This document shows positions 26,401 through 34,600 of a stretch of 64,000 nt of DNA, piece after piece (the first letter of the stretch is position 1; each line of letters starts with the position of its first letter). The stretch comes from Rhizobiales bacterium 32-66-11 (GTDB lineage Bacteria > Pseudomonadota > Alphaproteobacteria > Rhizobiales > Xanthobacteraceae). Location: assembly GCA_002304505.1 (NCBI GenBank), contig NCEH01000020.1, positions 62,001-126,000 on the forward strand, in the 5' to 3' direction. The translations under genes and the position numbers were made by a program. A model generated the notes under the pieces. That model was not told the DNA's origin. It worked only from the letters and a program-made list of their open reading frames with translations, and made no database searches.

Positions 26401-27531
26401 ATGTCCACCCCCGTGCAAAGCCCCCGTCTTCCCGTCCGCCCCGAGCCGCGCCCCGGCGTGCTCGACATCCGCGCCTATGTGCCGGGCAAGAGCCATGCGC
26501 ACGGCGTCGAGAAGGTGTTCAAGCTCTCGTCCAACGAGACGCCCGTGGGCCCGAGCCCGCAGGCGCTGAAGGCATTCGCGGAAGCCGGCGCGCATCTGCA
26601 GGATTATCCCGACGGCACCGCCGGCGTGCTGCGCCGGGCCATCGGCCACACCTTCGGCATTGATCCCGACCGCATCATCTGCGGCGCCGGCTCGGACGAA
26701 ATCCTGTCCATGATCGCCAATGCCTTCATCGGGGCGGGCGACGAGGCGGTCTACAGCCAGTACGGCTTCCTGGTGTATCCCATCGCCACGCTGGCGGCGG
26801 GCGGGCGCCCGGTCGTGGCGCCGGAACGCGACCACACCGCGAGCGTGGACGCCATCCTCGCGGCGGTGACGCCGCGCACGAAGGTGGTGTTCCTGGCCAA
26901 TCCCAACAATCCCACCGGCACCTATCTGCCGTTCGAGGAGGTGCGCCGCCTGCATGCCGGCCTGCCGGGCAATGTGCTGCTGGTGCTGGACGCCGCCTAT
27001 GCGGAATATGTCCGCCGCAATGATTACGAGACCGGGCTTGAACTCGCGCTGACCGCCGAGAACGTCATCATGACCCGCACCTTCTCCAAGATCCACGGGC
27101 TCGCGGCCCTGCGGGTCGGCTGGGCGGTGGGGCCGGCGGCGGTGCTCGATGCCATGAACCGCATCCGCGGCCCGTTCAATATGAACACGCCGGCGCTGCT
27201 GGCTGGCGCTGCCGCGATCGCCGACACCGCCCATGTGGATCTCGCGGTGGCGCATAATGACCGCTGGCTGCCCTGGCTCACCAGCGAGATCGAGAAGCTC
27301 GGCCTGAAGGTGACGCCGTCGGTGGCCAATTTCGTGCTGATCCATTTCGACGAGACGGCGGGCCGCACCGCCCGCGACGCCGACGCTTTCTTGAGCGCGC
27401 GCGGGCTGATCCTGCGCTCGGTCGCGTCCTACGGCCTGCCGAACGCGCTGCGCATGACGGTCGGCACCGAGGAAGCCAACCGCCTGGCAGTGGAAGCGCT
27501 GGCCGCCTTCGTTTCGGGGACGGAGCGTTGA
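26401..27531 (+). CDS. hisC: Histidinol-phosphate / aromatic aminotransferase
   Basis: This 376-residue fold-type I PLP aminotransferase has [60 protein letters not shown] and the PLP lysine in [17 protein letters not shown]. HisC acts on histidinol phosphate and often also on phenylalanine and tyrosine. Its place between chorismate mutase and tyrC suggests that aromatic amino-acid transamination is the main role here. Its stop overlaps the tyrC TTG start. Confidence 0.92.
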   Translation: MSTPVQSPRLPVRPEPRPGVLDIRAYVPGKSHAHGVEKVFKLSSNETPVGPSPQALKAFAEAGAHLQDYPDGTAGVLRRAIGHTFGIDPDRIICGAGSDEILSMIANAFIGAGDEAVYSQYGFLVYPIATLAAGGRPVVAPERDHTASVDAILAAVTPRTKVVFLANPNNPTGTYLPFEEVRRLHAGLPGNVLLVLDAAYAEYVRRNDYETGLELALTAENVIMTRTFSKIHGLAALRVGWAVGPAAVLDAMNRIRGPFNMNTPALLAGAAAIADTAHVDLAVAHNDRWLPWLTSEIEKLGLKVTPSVANFVLIHFDETAGRTARDADAFLSARGLILRSVASYGLPNALRMTVGTEEANRLAVEALAAFVSGTER

Positions 27532-28463
27532 ACGCGCCGCTCGTCGGCCGTCTCGCGGTCATCGGCGCGGGCCTGATCGGATCGTCGGTCGCCCGTGCTG
27601 CGCGCGAGAAGGGGCTGGCGGGGGAGGTCGTCGTGTTCGACGCCGACCCCGGTGTGCGCGAGCGCGTGCGCGCGCTCGGGTTCGCAGATGCGGTGCCGGA
27701 GAGCGTGGCCGAGGCGGTGCGCGGCGCCGATATCGTGATTGCCGCCGTGCCGGTGGGCGCCTCGGGCGCTGTGGCGGAGCAGGCCGGGCCGCATCTCAAG
27801 CCCGGCGCCATCCTCTCCGACGTCGGTTCGGTGAAGGGCGCGGTAGTGGAGGCCATGGCGCCGTTCGTGCCGGCGCATGCCCATCTCGTCCCCGCCCATC
27901 CGGTGGCGGGCACGGAATTTTCCGGCCCCGAGGCGGGGTTCGCCAGCCTGTTCGAGAACCGCTGGTGCATCGTCACCCCGCCCGAGGGCGCCGACCCGGC
28001 CGCGGTGGAGACGCTTTCGGCCCTCTGGCGCGGCTTCGGCTCCAACGTGGAGCATATGTCGGCGCAGCATCATGACCTGGTGCTGGCCATCACCAGCCAC
28101 GTGCCGCATTTGATCGCCTATAACATCGTCGGCACGGCCGAGCATCTGGAGCAGACGCTGACCTCCGAGGTGATCAAATTCTCGGCCGGCGGGTTTCGCG
28201 ACTTCACCCGCATCGCGGCGTCCGACCCGACCATGTGGCGCGACGTGTTCCTCTATAATCGCGAGGCGGTGCTGGAGATGCTCGCCCGCTTCAACGAGGA
28301 CCTCATGTCGCTGCAGCGGGCGATCCGCTATGGCGATGGCGAGGCGCTGTTCCAGCACTTCACCCGCACCCGCGCGATCCGCAAATCGATCATCGACATT
28401 GGCCAGGAAACCGCCGCGCCGGATTTCGGCCGACGGGGCGGCGAGGGCGGCGCCGCTCAATAG
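27528..28463 (+). CDS. tyrC: Prephenate/arogenate dehydrogenase (TyrC type)
   Basis: The enzyme oxidatively decarboxylates prephenate or arogenate to the tyrosine precursor. The 311-residue protein has the NAD motif [55 protein letters not shown] and [19 protein letters not shown], all family hallmarks. No chorismate mutase domain is fused; that activity is the first gene of this operon. The start is an unusual TTG at 27528 overlapping the hisC stop (TTGA). The 3' end overlaps the convergent DUF2125 gene by seven bases. Confidence 0.92.
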   Translation: MNAPLVGRLAVIGAGLIGSSVARAAREKGLAGEVVVFDADPGVRERVRALGFADAVPESVAEAVRGADIVIAAVPVGASGAVAEQAGPHLKPGAILSDVGSVKGAVVEAMAPFVPAHAHLVPAHPVAGTEFSGPEAGFASLFENRWCIVTPPEGADPAAVETLSALWRGFGSNVEHMSAQHHDLVLAITSHVPHLIAYNIVGTAEHLEQTLTSEVIKFSAGGFRDFTRIAASDPTMWRDVFLYNREAVLEMLARFNEDLMSLQRAIRYGDGEALFQHFTRTRAIRKSIIDIGQETAAPDFGRRGGEGGAAQ

Positions 28464-29521
28464 AGCGGCGGAATGATCCCCACCGGGAATTTGCCGAGCT
28501 GGAGCACGCCTTCCTTCAGCAGCAGCGAGAAGGTGGCGCCCCGCCGCCCGGCGACGTCGCCGGGCTTTCCCGCGAGCGCCAGCGCGCCGACGATGGGCGC
28601 CATCTCCTGGGGAATGACGCCGGTGCGCGACAGATTCCGCGCCACCTCCTCGATGCCGGCAAAGCCCACGTTCACCGCGCCATTGAGGCGGCCGGCGGCA
28701 TCGAGCGCGAGCGCGCCCGAGGCGCTCACGGCGGCCTTGGGGGTGGTGATGGCGAGCGTATCGAGCTTCAGGATGCCGCCCGCGGCGGCCCAGGCGCGCA
28801 GGCGATCGGTCACGGCCATGGGGCGGAAATCCTCGGCCGCGGTGACCGTGCCTTGCAGGTTCAGGTTCAGCGGGCCGGTGGCGCCGGCGGCGGCCAGCAT
28901 GGCGCTTTCCCCACCCGTGATGGTGGCGGCATAATCGACGCCGTCGGGCACGGCGGTGGTCGCCGGGTTGCGGCGGGCGTGGATTTCCAGATGCGAGGCG
29001 GAAAGCACCGGCAGCGCATCGGCGCCGGGCGCGGGCACCCATTTCACGTCCGGCTGGTCCACCACCAGGGCGAAGCGCTGGGGCCGCCCGCTGGTGTCGC
29101 CGATGCCGCTCATCTGGAGCAAGGTCCAGTTCGCCTCATAGATGCGGCCGGTCTTGGGGTCTTCCACCCGCGCGGGGGAGGCGAACTCGGCGACGATATG
29201 GTTCGGCGCCCACACCTGTGCCACCGCATGGGCCTTGGCGGCGCTGATGCGCAGCGGGTCTCCGCCCTTCGTCTCCAAGGTCGGCGACTGGCACAGCAAC
29301 TCGAAGCGGAAGGGGAAGCCGCCGAGGCTGCGTTCGCCGCAGTTCCAGACCCGGCCGAGGGTCTTTTCGCGCACGATCCAGGCGTCGATCTCCCGTTCGG
29401 CGCGGCTGGCGGCGTAAAACCACAGGCCGCACCAGCCGATGGCGAGGATCACCACGAGAGCGAACGGGACGGCGACGATCCAGCTCTTGCGGCGACGCGG
29501 CGCGGGCGAAGTATCGGTCAT
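28457..29521 (-). CDS. DUF2125 domain protein, membrane-anchored
   Basis: This 354-residue protein belongs to the alphaproteobacterial DUF2125 family. A Pro/Arg-rich cytoplasmic tail (residues 1-12) precedes one signal-anchor helix (WIVAVPFALVVILAIGWCGL). The rest is a periplasmic beta-rich domain with WNCGERSLGGFPFRFELLC and two cysteines near the anchor. The family is of unknown function and has an AsmA-like repeating-strand appearance. The orientation is convergent with tyrC, with a seven-base overlap. Confidence 0.85.
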   Translation of the reverse strand: MTDTSPAPRRRKSWIVAVPFALVVILAIGWCGLWFYAASRAEREIDAWIVREKTLGRVWNCGERSLGGFPFRFELLCQSPTLETKGGDPLRISAAKAHAVAQVWAPNHIVAEFASPARVEDPKTGRIYEANWTLLQMSGIGDTSGRPQRFALVVDQPDVKWVPAPGADALPVLSASHLEIHARRNPATTAVPDGVDYAATITGGESAMLAAAGATGPLNLNLQGTVTAAEDFRPMAVTDRLRAWAAAGGILKLDTLAITTPKAAVSASGALALDAAGRLNGAVNVGFAGIEEVARNLSRTGVIPQEMAPIVGALALAGKPGDVAGRRGATFSLLLKEGVLQLGKFPVGIIPPLY

Positions 29522-29656
29522 GGGCGTTCCTATGGGCGGTCCGGATGAAAATGCCTGAACGAAAGGCCGGAAATACGGCCTGCCGGAGCCTGCGGCGCGG
29601 CTGGCCCTTGCAGACGGTGAAAGACGCTGTTAGGCGACGATGAACGTTCCGTGTCA

Positions 29657-30229
29657 ATGCCGGCCGGCGCCGCGATGATCTCCCCCGCACAAACGCCCCA
29701 CGACCATTGGGTGTTCGCCTATGGTTCGCTGATGTGGAATCCCGGCTTCGCCTTCGCGGAGAAGGCGGAAGCGCGGCTGCTCGGCGCGCACCGGGCGCTG
29801 TGCGTCTATTCGTTCCATCATCGCGGCACGCCGGAACAGCCGGGCCTGGTGCTGGGGCTGGATCTCGGCGGATCCTGCCGGGGCATCGCCTATCGCATCG
29901 CACCTGAGGACTGGGCGCAGACCCACGCCTATCTCACCGCGCGCGAGCAGATTTCGGGCGTCTATCGCGAGCGCGTGCGGCGGGTGCAGATCCTCGACGG
30001 CGCGCGGCGGGATGTATCTGCGGTCGCCTATCTGGTGGACCGCAGCCATGCGCAATATGCCCGGCGGCTGGATCTGGAAGACCAGCTCCACCTGGTGCGG
30101 CGCGCGCATGGAAAATCCGGTCCGAACCGCGATTACGTGCTGTTCACGGTCCATGCGCTGGAGGCGATGGGCATCGCCGATGCCGGCCTGGCCTGGATCG
30201 CCCACCGGCTGAATGCGGGCCGCGACTGA
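29657..30229 (+). CDS. ChaC-like gamma-glutamylcyclotransferase
   Basis: The 190-residue product matches ChaC-type glutathione-specific gamma-glutamylcyclotransferases, which release 5-oxoproline. It has WVFAYGSLMWNPGFAF (the GSLMW motif of the substrate pocket), the HHRGTPEQPGLVLGL loop, and the catalytic glutamate in YLTAREQISGVYRE. The length is usual for the bacterial form. The ATG at 29657 is chosen; a GTG at 29651 and an ATG at 29675 are alternatives, because no clear ribosome-binding site is seen. Confidence 0.88.
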   Translation: MPAGAAMISPAQTPHDHWVFAYGSLMWNPGFAFAEKAEARLLGAHRALCVYSFHHRGTPEQPGLVLGLDLGGSCRGIAYRIAPEDWAQTHAYLTAREQISGVYRERVRRVQILDGARRDVSAVAYLVDRSHAQYARRLDLEDQLHLVRRAHGKSGPNRDYVLFTVHALEAMGIADAGLAWIAHRLNAGRD

Positions 30230-30245
30230 ACGGTGGTGCCGCCGT

Positions 30246-30665
30246 TCAGGCGGCCCGGCGGCTTTGGTTCGCGAACACGGGCGCCATGGAGGCGGGCGCG
30301 GGCAGGGCAAGGCATTCCTGTGGCGCCTGATGGGGCCGCAGGAAGCGGGCCAGGGTTTCCGGCACCTCCTCGCCGAAGACGTGCACGTGCACTTCCTCCG
30401 CCTTCATGCGCCGGGCGGCCCGCCGCGCCGGCTCTCCGGCCGGGCCCGCCCACATGGCGATCGGACCCACCGGCGTGCGCCGTGCGACGATGGCGAGCGC
30501 GTCCGGATAGTCCGGCACCGCGTCGGCGTCGTAGATGGAAAAGATGTGGCGTTGCCCGTCCGCGTCGCGCCAGAATCGATAGCGCGGGCCCAAAGGACCA
30601 CCGCTCAGCCCGGAGAGCCGGCCGGCATCGAACAAGGGGATAAGGAGCGAATCAGTCGCGTTCAT
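30246..30665 (-). CDS. Conserved-looking hypothetical protein
   Basis: I cannot assign this 139-residue protein to a family. It opens with MNATDSLLIPLFDAGRLSGL. A segment RYRFWRDADGQRHIFSIYDA appears near residue 35, then PDYPDALAIVARR, a basic AGEPARRAARRMKAEEVHVH region and an acidic/hydrophobic end. No signal peptide or membrane helix is seen. It lies immediately downstream of plsC on the same strand, 56 bases away. The start at 30665 is preferred over an ATG at 30701. Confidence 0.6.
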   Translation of the reverse strand: MNATDSLLIPLFDAGRLSGLSGGPLGPRYRFWRDADGQRHIFSIYDADAVPDYPDALAIVARRTPVGPIAMWAGPAGEPARRAARRMKAEEVHVHVFGEEVPETLARFLRPHQAPQECLALPAPASMAPVFANQSRRAA

Positions 30666-30721
30666 GAGAACGAAACTAGAACGGCCCGAATCCCCGATCA
30701 AGAGTTTTCCACAGGACCGAA

Positions 30722-31510
30722 TTATGGGGATAAATCGTCGCCGGCGGCGGCCGCGCTGCGGTCGAGTTTCGGCGCGTTTGGGCCAAGCTCCTGCAATCCC
30801 TCTTCAAGCAGGCGATCGGACGCGGTTTCGATCACCTCTTGCATGCGCCTCAGGAACACCCCGCGCGGCAATCCGATGGGGATAACCGGCAGGATCTCCA
30901 CCCGCACCGTGCCCGGGCGGCGGATGAATTGGTTGCGCGGCCAGAACAGGCCGGAATTGAGCGCGATCGGCAGGCAGGGCGCCTTCAGGGTGGTGTAGAG
31001 GTGCGCGACGCCGAACTTATAGGCCGGTGGCGCGCCAGGCGGGCGGCGCGTGCCTTCGGGAAAAATCAGGATCTGGCGGCCCTCGGCGATCTTTTCCATC
31101 GCCGCGTCGGTCATGCCCCGCAGCGCCGAGGATCCCGCGCTGCGGTCGATGGGGACCATCTCAGCCTTGGCCAGGAACCAGCCGAACAGCGGCATCGACA
31201 TCAATTCGCGCTTCAGGATGAACACCGGGTCGGAGAACAAAGGCAGCAGGGCGATGGTCTCCCATGCCGACTGGTGCTTGGCGACCACCAGGAGGGGCCC
31301 TTCGGGAATATTCTCCCGGCCCGTGATCTCCACCTTCATGCCCACCACCACCCGCAGCAGCAACATGACGAGGCGCACCCACAGCATGATGAACCGGTCC
31401 CACAGCACGCGCCGGGGGAGAATGGCCATCAAGGGCAGCAGCAGGAGCATGACGAGAATTGTCGTGCTGTAGAACAGCACCTGAAACAGGATCGACCGCA
31501 GAACAATCAC
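30722..31510 (-). CDS. plsC: 1-acyl-sn-glycerol-3-phosphate acyltransferase
   Basis: The enzyme acylates lysophosphatidic acid to phosphatidic acid at the inner membrane. The 262-residue protein has two N-terminal hydrophobic segments (LFYSTTILVMLLLLPLMAIL and LWVRLVMLLLRVVV). The catalytic HX4 motif appears as VVAKHQSAWETIAL (Glu in place of Asp, as in many alphaproteobacterial PlsC). VPIDRSAGSS, LIFPEGTRRPPGAPP and PIALNSGLFWPRN follow. It sits downstream of ydcF and ftsX in a common Hyphomicrobiales gene order. Confidence 0.9.
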   Translation of the reverse strand: MIVLRSILFQVLFYSTTILVMLLLLPLMAILPRRVLWDRFIMLWVRLVMLLLRVVVGMKVEITGRENIPEGPLLVVAKHQSAWETIALLPLFSDPVFILKRELMSMPLFGWFLAKAEMVPIDRSAGSSALRGMTDAAMEKIAEGRQILIFPEGTRRPPGAPPAYKFGVAHLYTTLKAPCLPIALNSGLFWPRNQFIRRPGTVRVEILPVIPIGLPRGVFLRRMQEVIETASDRLLEEGLQELGPNAPKLDRSAAAAGDDLSP

Positions 31511-31550
31511 GCTTCGTCCCCTGGCCCCGTCGTGCGTGCCTTTCGGCGGA

Positions 31551-32264
31551 TCAGCGATTGGCCGAAACCTGCGCGGGGGCGGGCGGCGGCGAATCGAGCG
31601 GCGCGACCGCCTGGGCCGGGCGGATCTTGGCCTGGGCCATCATGTACTTCAAATATTCCTTCACGAGGAGCTTCACCATCTGCGGATCGCTCCACCATCC
31701 CCGTTCGCTCATGCGGTCGCTCACGACGGGATAGGCGACCAGCTCCACATCGGGCAGGGCACGGCCGAGCTCGAACAAAGCGCGCGGCATATGCCAGGTG
31801 GAGGTGACCACCATGAGCGAGCGGAACCGCTTCGCCCGCGCCCATTCCGCCGCCTCGATGGCGTTGCCCCAGGTGTTCAGCGCCTTGTGGCCGAGATCGA
31901 CGCAGCATTCCAGCAGCGCTTCGCTCACCGGTAGGGCGCGACGCAGGTCGCTGGGTGAGGTGCTGCGGTTGACGCCCGTGATCAGCAGCCGCTTGCCGTG
32001 CCCCTCGGCCAGCAATTGCACGCCGTCCGACACGCGCGACTGGCCGCCGGTCAGCACCACGATGGCGTCCACCGGCTTCAGCGCCACGGGCTCGCGGCCG
32101 GCGATGCGGGCGGTGAACAGGAAAAAGCCGCCCGCCAGCGCCAAGGTGGCGCTGCCGATCAGCAGGCCAATCGCGAGCAGCGCCATGCGGCGCCGCGAGC
32201 GCCGCCGCCTCCCGTGCGAAGCCGGGCAGATGCTGGAGTCTGGTGCTGCTTCAGAAGCCATCAT
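31551..32264 (-). CDS. YdcF/ElyC-like DUF218 membrane protein
   Basis: This 237-residue protein has a basic N-terminus, one signal-anchor helix (MALLAIGLLIGSATLALAGG) and a periplasmic DUF218 domain. The domain carries AIVVLTGGQSRVSDGVQLL, LLITGVNRSTSP, NTWGNAIEAAEWA and VVTSTWHMPRALFE. Family members such as ElyC affect undecaprenyl-linked glycan metabolism. Its position after ftsX suggests an envelope role. The start at 32264 overlaps no neighbour; ftsX ends 54 bases upstream. Confidence 0.88.
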   Translation of the reverse strand: MMASEAAPDSSICPASHGRRRRSRRRMALLAIGLLIGSATLALAGGFFLFTARIAGREPVALKPVDAIVVLTGGQSRVSDGVQLLAEGHGKRLLITGVNRSTSPSDLRRALPVSEALLECCVDLGHKALNTWGNAIEAAEWARAKRFRSLMVVTSTWHMPRALFELGRALPDVELVAYPVVSDRMSERGWWSDPQMVKLLVKEYLKYMMAQAKIRPAQAVAPLDSPPPAPAQVSANR

Positions 32265-32318
32265 GGGCGCAGCATGTCGATGGAATGCGGCGGGGGCGAG
32301 GAGAAATTTTGAGCCGCC

Positions 32319-33287
32319 TCACTGGATCGTCCTCAACGTCCGGTAAACGGTCATGCGCGAGGTCAGCGCGGTGACGCCGGCCACCAGCAACACCAGCACC
32401 GCGATGCCGGCAAATCCCAGCAGGCCGGGATACAGCCAGGTCAGGATCGAGGGGTTTTCCGGATCGCCGCCGAAGCCGAGGCGCGGCAGGCTGGCGATGG
32501 CCAGGAAGACCGCACAGGCGGACAGCCCGCCGAGCAGCCCGCCCTGGGCGCCGATCTTCAGGAAATGGCGCTGGAACTGGGCGGCGATGAAGCCGTCGCG
32601 GGCGCCGACGAAATGCAGCACCTCCACGATGGTGCGATTGGTCGCCACCGCCGCGCGGGTGGCGAACACCACCGACAGAACGGTGGCGATGGCCACCAGA
32701 ACCAGAAGGCCGATGCCGGTCGCCATCACGCCTTCGGCCATGGAGCCGAGCCGCCGCGACCAGGAGCGGTGGTCGTCGAGGCTGGCGGTGGGAATTCTGT
32801 CCGTGAGCGTGCGGCGCAGGCGGGCGAGGTCCGGGGTCTGGCTCGGATCCAGCCGCAGCACGATGATGCGCGGCACCGGCAGATCGGAAAAATCGAGCCC
32901 GGTTCCAAGCCAGGGTTCCAGCAGCCGCCCGGTCTCGTCCTGGCTCAGCACATGGACTTCGGCGATGCCGGGGGTGCCCTGCGCGATGTCGGTGGCCGCC
33001 TTCACCTGCGCGTCCACTGCCGCCGGATCGCCGGCGCGGATCTGGATCGTCACCTCGCGCGCCACGTCCGAGCGCCACATGTCGGCGGTGGCCCGCACCG
33101 CCAGGACGGTGCCGAGCGTGAGGCTGGCGAGGAATGTCATGATCGCCACCACGGCCACCAGCGCCCGGCCCGCGACGGTGGCGCGCGGCACGATGGAGCC
33201 CTGGGCCTTGCGGCTCGCTTTCTTGCGCGGCGGGGCGGGAGGGGCTTTCGCCTCCTTCTCGGCGGTTGGGAGGCTATTCATAGACAT
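32319..33287 (-). CDS. ftsX: Cell-division ABC transporter permease FtsX
   Basis: FtsX and FtsE form an inner-membrane complex that activates peptidoglycan hydrolases at the septum. The 322-residue protein has a Pro/Lys-rich cytoplasmic N-terminus and a first helix (ALVAVVAIMTFLASLTLGTV). A large periplasmic loop with DVAREVTIQIRAGDPAAVDA follows, then three more membrane segments including GIGLLVLVAIATVLSVVFAT and GFAGIAVLVLLVAGVTALTS. The start lies inside the ftsE 3' end (14-base overlap), as is typical. Confidence 0.93.
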   Translation of the reverse strand: MSMNSLPTAEKEAKAPPAPPRKKASRKAQGSIVPRATVAGRALVAVVAIMTFLASLTLGTVLAVRATADMWRSDVAREVTIQIRAGDPAAVDAQVKAATDIAQGTPGIAEVHVLSQDETGRLLEPWLGTGLDFSDLPVPRIIVLRLDPSQTPDLARLRRTLTDRIPTASLDDHRSWSRRLGSMAEGVMATGIGLLVLVAIATVLSVVFATRAAVATNRTIVEVLHFVGARDGFIAAQFQRHFLKIGAQGGLLGGLSACAVFLAIASLPRLGFGGDPENPSILTWLYPGLLGFAGIAVLVLLVAGVTALTSRMTVYRTLRTIQ

Positions 33288-33978
33288 AGAGCCGCCCGTC
33301 CGCGATCACGAGGCGCCGCGCGTCGAACTGGTCCATGAGCGCGATGTCGTGGGTGGCCAGCAGCACCGAGGTGCCGGATTTGTTCAATTCCACAAACAGG
33401 CGCAGCAGGCGGCGCGCCAAAGTGGGGTCCACATTGCCGGTGGGTTCGTCGGCCAGCAGGAATTCCGGCCGGCCGATCAGCGCACGGGCGATGGCGGCGC
33501 GCTGCTTCTCGCCGCCGGAGAGCACGGGCGGCAGAACGTTCATGCGATCGCCGAGGCCGACCCAGTGCATCAATTCCGTCACTTCGGCGCGGTAGCTGGT
33601 CTCCTCCTTGCCGAGCACCCGCAGCGGCAGGGCGACATTCTCATAGGTGGTGAGATGATCCAGCAGGCGGAAATCCTGGAACACGATGCCGATGCGCCGG
33701 CGCAGGACCGCCACTTCGTCGGGATCGAGCGAGGAGACGTCGCGGCCGAACAGGGTGATGAGCCCCCGCGTCGGCTTGAGCGAGAGGAACAGCAGGCGCA
33801 TCAAAGTGGTCTTGCCGGCGCCCGACGGCCCGGTGAGGAACTGAAACGAATTGGGTTCGATGCCGAAGGTCACGTCCTTCAGCACTTCGGGACCCATGCC
33901 GTATCTCAGGCCGACATTCTCGAAGCGGACCAAAGCCCCCACCTTAAGCGAATCGGACGTCTTGCGCCCGCCAACCAT
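33274..33978 (-). CDS. ftsE: Cell-division ABC transporter ATP-binding protein FtsE
   Basis: This 234-residue ABC ATPase has Walker A in FLTGPSGAGKTTLMRLLF, the Q-loop IGIVFQDFRLLDHLTTYENV, the signature PVLSGGEKQRAAIARALIG, Walker B FLLADEPTGNVDP and the H-loop LLATHDIALMDQF. All are intact. The ATG at 33978 is chosen by family length. It is the first gene of the ftsE-ftsX-ydcF-plsC series, divergent from the broken hpt gene with 107 bases between. Confidence 0.95.
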   Translation of the reverse strand: MVGGRKTSDSLKVGALVRFENVGLRYGMGPEVLKDVTFGIEPNSFQFLTGPSGAGKTTLMRLLFLSLKPTRGLITLFGRDVSSLDPDEVAVLRRRIGIVFQDFRLLDHLTTYENVALPLRVLGKEETSYRAEVTELMHWVGLGDRMNVLPPVLSGGEKQRAAIARALIGRPEFLLADEPTGNVDPTLARRLLRLFVELNKSGTSVLLATHDIALMDQFDARRLVIADGRLYVYE

Positions 33979-34085
33979 AGACCGTGCCGGCGCGCGAGGC
34001 GAAAGGCCCTCACGTCCGGCGCGTGCAGGCCGAGTCTGGACGCTTGGCCGCGCCCGGTCCATGCTCGCACGAAATGAGAGGAACC

Positions 34086-34548
34086 ATGTCGCTCCCTACG
34101 GTTAAAGTTCTGTTCGATGAGAACCGCATCGCCGCCCGCAATCGCGATCGCGGCGGACCTGCTGCGGGCGCTGCATGGCTCCGGCCTGACGCCGGAAATG
34201 GAATTCGTGCACCTCTCCTCCTACCGCGAGGCGACCGTCTCCTCCGGCCAGGTGCAGATTTTGCGCGACGTCGAAAGCGACGTGCGCGATCGCGACGTGC
34301 TGCTGGTGGACGATATTCTGGAATCCGGCCGCACCCTGGCGTTCGCCAAGGATCTGCTGGCCGCGCGCGGCGCCCGGCGGGTGCTGGTGTGCGTGCTGCT
34401 GGAAAAGCCGGGCAAAAGGGCGGTGCAGATCGAGGCGGATTTCGTCGGCTTCGAGTGCCCGGACCTGTTCGTGGTCGGCTACGGCATGGATGTCGCCCAC
34501 GCGTTCCGCCAATTGCCGTTCATCGGCCATATCGAGGGGCTGGAGTGA
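34086..34548 (+). pseudogene. hpt: Hypoxanthine phosphoribosyltransferase, broken by an internal deletion and frameshift
   Basis: From the ATG at 34086 (AGAGGA ribosome-binding site) the frame reads SLPTVKVLFDENRIAARNRD, a typical Hpt N-terminus, and then turns to unrelated sequence. The rest of Hpt continues in a different frame from about 34145: IAADLLRALHGSG, the PRPP-loop VLLVDDILESGRTLAF and the C-terminal DFVGFECPDLFVVGYGMDVA. About 25 residues are missing at the join, including the conserved LKG pyrophosphate-binding loop. A shorter product from an ATG at 34117 would lack that loop. A functional enzyme is unlikely unless this is a sequence error. Confidence 0.82.
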
Positions 34549-34600
34549 TCGCAGCGGCGGGAGGATCGCTCCCGTCCGCTGGTCCGCTGGTCCCGAACGT

